This document shows, piece after piece, positions 37,869-45,234 of a stretch of DNA of 64,000 nt; position 1 is the stretch's first letter, and the number at the start of each line of letters is the position of its first letter. The DNA lies in the NCBI GenBank assembly GCA_963713505.1, contig CAVQMC010000007.1:186001-250000 (forward strand), given 5' to 3'. A model generated the notes under the pieces. It saw nothing but the letters and a program-made list of their open reading frames with translations. It did not search any database and was not told where the DNA came from. Both the position numbers and the translations under genes were made by a program. The DNA comes from CAVQMC01 sp963713505 (lineage in GTDB: Bacteria > Bacteroidota > Ignavibacteria > Ignavibacteriales > Ignavibacteriaceae).

Positions 37869-39152
37869 TTGTTAAAAAGAATTAAAATATGGCAGTTTAT
37901 TCTCGGGTTATTAACTATAATAATCCTAGTCAGAATTCCTCTATTAATAGATATAATAAAATTATTTTTTGTTTATGTGGAATTGATTTTCTCAAATGCA
38001 AATCAAATCATTTCACAAACAGACTTCAGCTTAATTGATATTTTTATTGAATTATTTTTAATAATATTCCTGTATTTGTGGATTTTATTTAAAAGAAACA
38101 AAATAATTATTTTAAAAAGCAGTCTTTCAACATTAAATGGAATTGCAGTTATATTGATAACATGTTTTCTTTTTGCCCAGGTAATTACAAATGAAAATCC
38201 GGATTTTCAAAAAAACATTTCAGTAACAAAATTACTTCCGCCTTTCAGTTCTGTTAAAGTAATTCATTTAAAAAAACAAATAGAATTTAATAATTCTGAA
38301 TTATCAGCTTTTTATAAATTAAGAAATGAAGTAATTAAAAATTCTTTTAATGAAAGTATAATTTTTGCAGACAGCGTTAAATCAAATTCTCAATTAATTT
38401 ATTATCAGGTTGGCAAAGAAAAAAAAATAAACAACAGCAAATTAGTTTTAGAAAAAAATCAACCTTTAGTTACTTCCAAACTTTTTATTTTGGGAAGTGA
38501 TGAATTCGGCAGAGATATTTTTACTAGATTAATTTATGGAGCAAGAATTTCTTTATTTATTGGTTTGGGATCTGTTGCTGTATCATTAATAATTGGATTG
38601 CTGTTAGGATTTTTAGCCGGTTATGTAGGAGGAGGATTAGATACTGTTTTAAATAGAATAACCGAAATGTTTTTATCCTTTCCGGTTATTTTTTTGATAA
38701 TTGCAATATTGGCTTTATTCGGTAATTCAATGTTTTCAATAATAATTGTTCTTGGATTTTCCGGATGGATGACGCTTTTCAAAATTGTAAAAGGGGAGAT
38801 GTTAATCATTAAGAAAAAAGATTATTTCATTTCTGCCAACATGATCGGTTTGAGTAAAAAAAAATTATTATTTAATGAAGTTTTGCCTGTAATTCTTGCA
38901 CCTGTAATAGTAAATGTTATATTTCAATTCGGAAATGTAATTTTAGCCGAGTCCGCACTTAGTTATTTAGGTTTAGGAGTTGGTAATTCATACCCGTCGT
39001 GGGGAGCAATGATTGAAGCGGGCCAGGAATATTTAAATCAAGCATGGTGGATGATTTTTTTCCCCGGAAGTATTTTAGTAATTACATTGTTAACTGCAAA
39101 TAAACTCGGAAGAGATTTAAATAAATTTTATAATCCCAGACTAACCAAATGA
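37869..39152 (+). CDS. ABC transporter permease, OppC/DppC-like, with extended N-terminus
   Basis: A 427-residue permease starting at TTG directly after the oppB-like stop. The C-terminal half is standard: GSDEFGRDIFTRLIYGARIS, five membrane segments, and an EAA loop at MIGLSKKKLLFNEVLPVILAPV. The first 215 residues are unusual: three membrane segments (about 7-27, 58-76 and 90-108) and a periplasmic insert of roughly 100 residues before the conserved core, where normal OppC has one segment and about 60 residues. The last four bases overlap the kinase gene. Confidence 0.88.
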   Translation: MLKRIKIWQFILGLLTIIILVRIPLLIDIIKLFFVYVELIFSNANQIISQTDFSLIDIFIELFLIIFLYLWILFKRNKIIILKSSLSTLNGIAVILITCFLFAQVITNENPDFQKNISVTKLLPPFSSVKVIHLKKQIEFNNSELSAFYKLRNEVIKNSFNESIIFADSVKSNSQLIYYQVGKEKKINNSKLVLEKNQPLVTSKLFILGSDEFGRDIFTRLIYGARISLFIGLGSVAVSLIIGLLLGFLAGYVGGGLDTVLNRITEMFLSFPVIFLIIAILALFGNSMFSIIIVLGFSGWMTLFKIVKGEMLIIKKKDYFISANMIGLSKKKLLFNEVLPVILAPVIVNVIFQFGNVILAESALSYLGLGVGNSYPSWGAMIEAGQEYLNQAWWMIFFPGSILVITLLTANKLGRDLNKFYNPRLTK

Positions 39153-42100
39153 TTAATAACCGTTATTCGATAAAAAGAAAAATAGGAGAAGGAAGAAGCA
39201 AAGTATTTCTTTGCAGCGATAGCGAATTTCCGGATAATGAAATTGCATTAAAAGTTTTTGTCCCTAATGCTGCCCTTGAAGAACTCATTAAATTTGAAGA
39301 TGAATTTTTTGCTCTTAGAAAGCTGAATCATCCAAATATTATTAAAGTAAATGAACTTGGCACAATCGTTAAAATTGATGAGTCTGATAAGGAAATAAAT
39401 ACCGGTAGCGGTTTTATCTCTTTTGAATATTTTGACGGAGTAGAGCTTGATAAATATGAAGAAATAAAAGATGAAGAAACATTAATTACAATAATTCAAC
39501 AAATCTCTTCTGTCCTTTATTATCTTCACCAATCAAATTTTATTTATTATGATTTAAAGTCTGGTAATATATTAGTTAAAGAAGTTGATGATAAACCTTT
39601 AATAAAATTAATAGATTTTGGTTTTGTTCATAATGTTTCAAAATCCGAAATTTATTCTGCAAAAGGTACTGCCGAATACATTGCTCCTGAAATATTAAAA
39701 AAAGAAACTCACACTCATAATGTGGATTTATATTCATTTGGGATTCTTCTTTATAAATTAATTTACGGAAGGTTTCCATTTCCAACCGAAAATGAATTGG
39801 AAATTTATAAAGCTCATATTGAAAAAGAATTTGAATTTCCGCCGACGGACTATTCTGAAAAAATAATTAATGTTGTAAAAAAATTACTGGAAAAAGATCC
39901 TAATAATAGGTATTCAAATTCGCTTCAGGTTCTGCAGGATCTTAATATTCAAATAGATAAAAAAATTACTAAAGATTTTATTCCTGCAAGATCTTTTGCG
40001 GATAGAAAAGATTCGATAAATATTTTAAACACTTATATAAAAGATAATACAAGTAACGAAGTGTTTACTATTAGAGGTTTTGGCGGCTCAGGTAAAAGTG
40101 CGCTTTTAGAGGAGGTTTATTCACATCATCCAAATTCCGTTTTAATTAGCGGAATTAAGTCTAAAAACGGAATTAACTTTGTTAATTATTTAGTAAAAAA
40201 AATTATTTATACCGATTTCATTTATCCGAATATTGATAATGAAATTGTTAATAAAACAGAAAAACTTTTAACCAATTCTAATATAGATTATAACGATGAA
40301 CTAAAATCACTTTTCACAAATCTTTCTTTAAATAATAATTTTATACTACTTCTGGATGATTATAATCATTATGATGAATTCATTTTAGATATATTAAATA
40401 ACTTAATACCAATTTTACAAGTAAATAAGGTTAAAGTTATTTTATCGGAAAATTCCGACTTTGAACATAAAGCCGACGATCTCTTTAATTTAAAAGTTGT
40501 AAGTTTAAATCCATTCACAGAATCTCAGCTTATAGAATATTTGGATATTAGTTTTTACCCTTACTTTCCTAAAGCTAACTTAAAAAAAACGATCACTTTA
40601 TATGCCGACCTTTTACCCGGAAGTGTTGACAGTTTTATTAAAGATTTAATATTACTGGAAATTATAGAATTTCGTCCCGATGGTTCTATTATAAACTCCG
40701 GTGAAGAAGTTGCTAAGACTTTAAATAGTTCGCAAAATGATATTTATCAGTTAAGATTGGATTTATTAACCGATAATGAACTTAAAATTGCTCAAATTGT
40801 TTCGTCTTTAAATATTGGGATAGATTCCAAAGCCTTGTTGGAAATATTAGAATTTGATAAAAGTCATACTAAACAGGATATTAAAAAGTCTTGCCGAAAA
40901 AAATATTATTCAGAGTAAGTTTAATCAATCGGAAACTACTTTAACCTCAGACGGCTTAAAAAGATATATCTATAATAATATTGAAAACAAAAAAGATTTT
41001 CATCTTCATTTAGCCGAAAAGATTAGAAAGAAAATAAATGAATTCAATAAAACAGAATTATCAAGACAATATGAATTAGCAGAAAATTTTGGAACAGCTT
41101 ATAAAATATTATTAGAAGAAATAGATAATGCAGAAAAAATATCTGCATTTTCATATCAAAAAAATCTTTATAACCATATCTTAAAATTTCCTTTAGATCA
41201 AGAAATAATAAACAAAGTTAAATTTAATTTATGCAAAGTATATTTTAAGCTTAGCGAATTTATGAATTCACTTGAGATTTCAAAAGAATTATTATCTCAA
41301 GGTTGTGAAGAAAAAATTGAAAGAGAATTATTAATTATAAAAGGCTGCAGTTTAATAGAACTGAGAGAGTTGGAAGAAGGAAAAGAATTATTGCTCTCTT
41401 TAATGAATAAAATAGATGATAAGGAAAGAAAACAAAAATTAATGATTCAAATTGCTTTTGCGGAATTTGATTTAAATAATTATGAAAAAGCATTTAAAAT
41501 TAGTCATGAAATTTTAAATACTTCTGAATCTGATGAAGTTAAAGCTGATTGTTTTAATCTCTTCGGATGGATTGAATATTATAAAAATAATGATCTGGAT
41601 AAGTCTTTGGAACATTTTCATGAATCGCTGAAACTTTATGAAAAATCAAATCAGTCATTGCAGGAAGTTAAACTGGAAGGCAATATCGGAAATATTTATA
41701 ATATTAAAGGTGATTCTCAAAATGCTGAAAAATATTGGAATCTTGCACTGAATAAAAATCTATCAATCGGAAATCTCGATCAGGAAGCTATTCATCAGCT
41801 TAATTACGGTGTTTATTATTATGATAATTTGGAGTTTGAAAAATCTGTAAAACAATATGAAAGATCTCTTGACATTTTTTCAAGTCTAGGTAATAAAAAC
41901 GGACAGATTTTAGTTCTTAATAATCTTGGCGAAGTAAATTTAATTATGTCAAATTATCAGGAAAGTTTTAACGCTTTAACTCAAGCTAGAATAATATGTA
42001 AACAATTAAATAATCCGGAAGAAGAGGCTGCGGTATTATTTACATTTGGAAAATTTTATAATTCTCTCGGCGATTTGAATTCCCTAAAAAAAATTATTAC

Positions 42101-42185
42101 AGAATATGAAAAAATTCTTAATGAAAACAACTTGCCGGAAAGACATAAGAATACTTTACAATATTTAAAATATTATATACTTTGA
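39149..42185 (+). CDS. Ser/Thr protein kinase fused to an ATPase and TPR repeats, one frameshift
   Basis: Residues 1-275 are a Hanks-type kinase: KIGEGRSKVF, catalytic lysine in IALKVF, catalytic loop YYDLKSGNIL (His-Arg replaced by Tyr-Tyr, Asp kept), LIDFGF and GTAEYIAPEIL. A P-loop GFGGSGKSAL (about 310) and Walker B-like ILLLDDYNHY begin an STAND/AAA-type ATPase. One extra base near 40877 separates this from the continuation ILKSLAEKNIIQ and a C-terminal array of TPR-like helical repeats. Repaired length is about 1012 residues. No signal peptide: cytoplasmic. The gene overlaps the oppC-like stop and the next gene. Resembles PknK/AcoK-type signalling proteins. Confidence 0.82.
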
Positions 42186-42721
42186 ATGACAATAATTATG
42201 AATTTGAAGTTGAACAGATTGCAGATATAAGAAATGAATTTTTAGAGGGAGGAAATCGCTACGATTTCGCAAAAGCTAATTTTTTACTTGTTGAAAAATT
42301 AATTGAAGAAGATAAAATCGAAGAAGCATTTAATCAAATTGAAAATGATGACCTTAAAAAAATATGTGAAAATAATAAAATTATTCATGCTGAATATAAT
42401 TATTACCTATCTGAAATAGCAGTTAATAATGATACGGAATTGGAATTAAAAACACCTTTTGATTATTTAACCAAAGCTTACGATTTAATTTCGGAACAGA
42501 CTATAACCGAAATAACCAGGAAAATTGTTTTTGCATTAGCTCAGTTATATTTTGAAAGAGGAAATTTTGCAAAAGCCAAAGAATTTTCATTATATACAAA
42601 AGGAATTATTTTATTTTTTGAAGAAAAGATTAAAAACGATGATTTGAAAAAATATTATATTTCAAAACAGGAAAGAAAAAACGCTCTGGAAAAAACAAAA
42701 TTGTTTGAAAACCAAGAATAA
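42182..42721 (+). CDS. TPR-like helical protein, or C-terminal end of the kinase protein
   Basis: A 179-residue acidic, helical protein beginning at a TTG that overlaps the kinase stop (TTGA), with no ribosome site. It reads like two or three further TPR units (KANFLLVEKLIEEDKIEEAFNQI; QLYFERGNFAKAKEFSLYTKG). It may be a separate, translationally coupled gene, or the true C-terminus of the kinase protein if one T is missing at about 42181. Its TAA shares a base with the next ATG (TAATG), so the three genes form a tight unit. Confidence 0.6.
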   Translation: MNDNNYEFEVEQIADIRNEFLEGGNRYDFAKANFLLVEKLIEEDKIEEAFNQIENDDLKKICENNKIIHAEYNYYLSEIAVNNDTELELKTPFDYLTKAYDLISEQTITEITRKIVFALAQLYFERGNFAKAKEFSLYTKGIILFFEEKIKNDDLKKYYISKQERKNALEKTKLFENQE

Positions 42722-44100
42722 TGATGGAAAATAAACCTGTTGCAATAAAAATTTTTACAGATTTAAAAGATACTGCTTCCATCACTGCGGCAATAAATCA
42801 AATGGAATTAAAGAATTTCAATGTAGAATATTCTTTCCCTAAAGCATTTGATATTAAAGAAGATGAAATCATTATTATTCAAATTAAAAACAATGAATCC
42901 AAATTAATAGACAGAATATTAAGCAAAAAAAACGGTTTGGAAAATAAAGTAATATTTGTTATTAGAGATAATAATGCCCTGTTAATAAGTACTTTAGCTA
43001 AATTCGGATTTAATCAAATATTTATTTTCCCTTTTGAGATTTACAAGTTTATTTCTTACTTGAATGATATTATTCTTAATAAAGCCTATCGAACTTCCAG
43101 AAAATCCGGAGCCTTAGTTGATCAAGATAATTTTAAATCATTAATTGGTAAATCAAAGGAATTTACCAGAGTAATTGAATTAGCACAAAAAGTTTCGGAG
43201 AACAGCACATCTTCAGTTTTAATTTTGGGAGAAACCGGAACCGGGAAAGGACTTTTAGCAAGAGCCATTCACAATAATAGTAAATTCGGAAATTCTCCTT
43301 TTGTAGATATTGTTTGTTCTGCTATTCCTGAGAATTTGCTAGAATCAGAATTATTTGGTTATGAAAAAGGAGCTTTTACAAATGCTCACGTAAAAAAACT
43401 TGGTTTATTTGAACTTGCAGAAAACGGAACTCTATTTTTAGATGAAGTAGGAGATTTATCTCTTAATCTTCAAGTGAAATTACTAAGAGTAATTGAAAAA
43501 AAAGTTATAAGAAGATTGGGCGGAATAAAAGATATTCCGGTTAATGCAAGAATTATTTCGGCTACAAATAAAGATTTAGAAGAAATGTTAAAAATGAACT
43601 TATTTAGGAGAGATCTTTATCATCGATTAAACGTGATTTCTTTTGAAATGCCCCCTCTAAGAAATCGGACAGAAGATATTTTATTGCTAGCTGATTATTT
43701 CGTTAAAGAATTTAATCATCAATTTGATAAGAATGTAAAGGTTATAGATAAAGAATTAAAAAATTTCATGTTGAATTATCATTGGCCCGGTAATGTTAGA
43801 GAAATGCGGAATGCTGTGGAAAGAGCCGTTTTGCTAAGTGAAGATCAAAAATTGCGAATGAAAGACTTTACAACTTTATTAAATAATGTTACACTTAATA
43901 CACCTGAAGTGAAAGATAATCTAAAAAATCTTCCTCAATATTTAAGATTAGATTTAAACTTTAGTAATGTCGATTTAAGATCATTGGAAAAATTATATGC
44001 TAAAGAAGTACTTAATAAAATGGATGGAAATAAAAGTAAGACCGCAAAAGTTTTAAGAATCTCCAGACCCAAATTGGATTCATTATTAAATGAAAAATAA
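42721..44100 (+). CDS. sigma-54-dependent transcriptional activator (NtrC family)
   Basis: A 459-residue enhancer-binding protein. Residues 1-120 have a receiver-like alpha/beta pattern but lack the acidic pocket and phospho-acceptor Asp. The AAA+ domain has Walker A LGETGTGKGLLARAIH (about 167), the sigma-54 contact loop as GAFTNA instead of GAFTGA, Walker B NGTLFLDEVGDL and GNVREMRNAVERAVLL. A Fis-type helix-turn-helix ends the protein (DGNKSKTAKVLRISRPKLDSLL). Lacking a normal receiver, it may answer to the kinase protein it is coupled with. A sigma-54-like promoter lies 150 bases downstream. Confidence 0.9.
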   Translation: MMENKPVAIKIFTDLKDTASITAAINQMELKNFNVEYSFPKAFDIKEDEIIIIQIKNNESKLIDRILSKKNGLENKVIFVIRDNNALLISTLAKFGFNQIFIFPFEIYKFISYLNDIILNKAYRTSRKSGALVDQDNFKSLIGKSKEFTRVIELAQKVSENSTSSVLILGETGTGKGLLARAIHNNSKFGNSPFVDIVCSAIPENLLESELFGYEKGAFTNAHVKKLGLFELAENGTLFLDEVGDLSLNLQVKLLRVIEKKVIRRLGGIKDIPVNARIISATNKDLEEMLKMNLFRRDLYHRLNVISFEMPPLRNRTEDILLLADYFVKEFNHQFDKNVKVIDKELKNFMLNYHWPGNVREMRNAVERAVLLSEDQKLRMKDFTTLLNNVTLNTPEVKDNLKNLPQYLRLDLNFSNVDLRSLEKLYAKEVLNKMDGNKSKTAKVLRISRPKLDSLLNEK

Positions 44101-44184
44101 TTATTTTGATAAAAAATTGAACTTTTTAGGGTAAAAAAATTGTAAAAATATTTTACAAATATTCCACATATTACTTTTTATGAT

Positions 44185-44199
44185 AGGTAAGAATTACCT
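44185..44199. promoter_or_regulatory. candidate upstream activator site (inverted repeat)
   Basis: AGGTAA-GAA-TTACCT is a perfect 6-3-6 inverted repeat, 50 bases upstream of the sigma-54-like promoter. Further down, AATTGCAAA occurs twice as a direct repeat (44204-44212 and 44223-44231) with a 19-base period. Either could bind the Fis-type domain of the activator encoded next door; this is inference from position and symmetry. Confidence 0.45.
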
Positions 44200-44249
44200 G
44201 CCAAATTGCAAATATTCAATATAATTGCAAAATTGAAACTCCTTCCTGG

Positions 44250-44265
44250 TGGCACAAAGCTTGAC
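44250..44265 (+). promoter_or_regulatory. sigma-54-type promoter of the repeat-protein gene
   Basis: TGGCAC-AAAGC-TTGAC matches the -24/-12 consensus TGGCAC-N5-TTGCW with full identity at -24, correct spacing and one mismatch at -12 (A for C). The predicted start is near 44276, giving a leader of about 60 bases. It lies between the sigma-54 activator gene and the repeat-protein gene. Confidence 0.7.
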
Positions 44266-44310
44266 TTAGAATTCCTGCTATAGCTATAAACACATGTGTC
44301 ATTTTCAAAT

Positions 44311-44326
44311 TCACACTTACGTGTGA
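44311..44326 (+). promoter_or_regulatory. leader hairpin abutting the ribosome site
   Basis: TCACAC/GTGTGA arms with loop TTAC end exactly where the GGGAGGA ribosome site (44327-44333) begins. A palindrome ACACATGTGT at 44290-44299 could pair with one arm as an alternative fold. A role in translation or mRNA stability is possible but unproven. Confidence 0.4.
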
Positions 44327-44335
44327 GGGAGGACT

Positions 44336-45007
44336 ATGCAGAAAATAATTATACTCACACTGTTTGTGGTGGGGGCTTGCACAGCGGTATTTGCTCAATC
44401 TGCAACAGTAGAACAAGCGCAAAGATATCGTGTTGCGCAAGAATCAACCACTCTTGATGTTAATGGTTCAACAACTGTGAGTACTGAGGCTGAAAATATC
44501 AGCACTCCTGTACTTGAAAACAGGTCTTCCGCTCAACTAGAAGAGTTGGGAAGCCGTTATGGTTTTTCAAGATCTAATTCTCAGTTAGATGAACTTGGAA
44601 GCCGTTATGGTTTTTCAAGATCTAATTCTCAATTAGATGAACTTGGAAGCCGTTATGGATTTTCAAGATCTAATTCTCAATTAGACGAACTTGGAAGCCG
44701 TTATGGATTTTCAAGATCTAATTCTCAATTAGATGAACTTGGAAGCCGCTATGGTTTTTCAAGATCTAATTCTCAATTAGATGAACTTGGAAGCCGTTAT
44801 GGATTTTCAAGATCTAATTCTCAATTAGACGAACTTGGAAGCCGTTATGGATTTTCAAGATCTAACTCTCAGTTAGATGAACTTGGAAGCCGTTATGGAT
44901 TTTCAAGATCTAATTCTCAGTTAGATGAACTTGGAAGCCGCTATGGTTTTTCAAGATCTAACTCTCAGCTAGATGAGCTTGGCAGCCGTTATGGCTTCTC
45001 AAGGTAA
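44336..45007 (+). CDS. secreted protein of ten 16-residue tandem repeats
   Basis: A 223-residue protein with a signal peptide (residues 1-20, cleavage after AVFA). Residues 21-66 are a Thr/Ser-rich linker. Residues 67-223 are ten copies of QLDELGSRYGFSRSNS, the first with Glu for Asp and the last cut after FSR. The unit alternates acidic-hydrophobic and Arg/Tyr/Gly/Ser residues and has no cysteine. I recognise no family; a beta-solenoid, adhesin or amyloid-like surface polymer are all possible. It has a strong GGGAGGA ribosome site, a sigma-54-like promoter and a strong terminator, so it is a single-gene regulated unit. Confidence 0.88.
   Translation: MQKIIILTLFVVGACTAVFAQSATVEQAQRYRVAQESTTLDVNGSTTVSTEAENISTPVLENRSSAQLEELGSRYGFSRSNSQLDELGSRYGFSRSNSQLDELGSRYGFSRSNSQLDELGSRYGFSRSNSQLDELGSRYGFSRSNSQLDELGSRYGFSRSNSQLDELGSRYGFSRSNSQLDELGSRYGFSRSNSQLDELGSRYGFSRSNSQLDELGSRYGFSR
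44534..45004 (+). repeat. 48-bp tandem repeat, ten units, within the repeat protein
   Basis: Nine full 48-base units and a final one of 39 bases. From unit 2 onward every base difference between units is synonymous (GAT/GAC, CGT/CGC, GGT/GGA/GGC, AAT/AAC, CAA/CAG, TTA/CTA). Units 3-4 and 6-7 share the same variants apart from one base, suggesting block duplication. Confidence 0.97.
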
Positions 45008-45091
45008 GATATCTGTTAGACATTAAGTTGTTTGAACTTTTGAAAACTTCTTTCTTGCCTAAGGATGTTTTAAGAAAGATCTAGGATTAAT

Positions 45092-45126
45092 AAAAGCCTT
45101 CAAATTTACTTTGAGGGCTTTTTTAT
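45092..45126 (+). terminator. rho-independent terminator after the repeat-protein gene
   Basis: AAAAGCCTTCAAA pairs with TTTGAGGGCTTTT over 13 positions (one G-U) around a five-base loop, then TTTTATTTTT follows. It separates the repeat-protein gene from the large gene at 45235. Confidence 0.93.
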
Positions 45127-45234
45127 TTTTATATTTTTTTTAAAAAAGTGTTTTGTAAATTTGTTTATTGTTTTTTATAAAACTTCCTCAGATATTGGGG
45201 TGCTAAAAAATTCTTATGTTCCAGATAAAGATTA

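Noticed and set aside
44534..45004. Possible CRISPR array (regular repeats of constant length)
   Set aside because: Units are directly adjacent with no unique spacers, keep one reading frame and encode an exported repeat protein.
45127..45234. Second sigma-54 promoter before the large metallopeptidase gene
   Set aside because: TTGGGGTGCTAAAAAATTC near 45196 lacks the TGGCAC-N5-TTGC layout.
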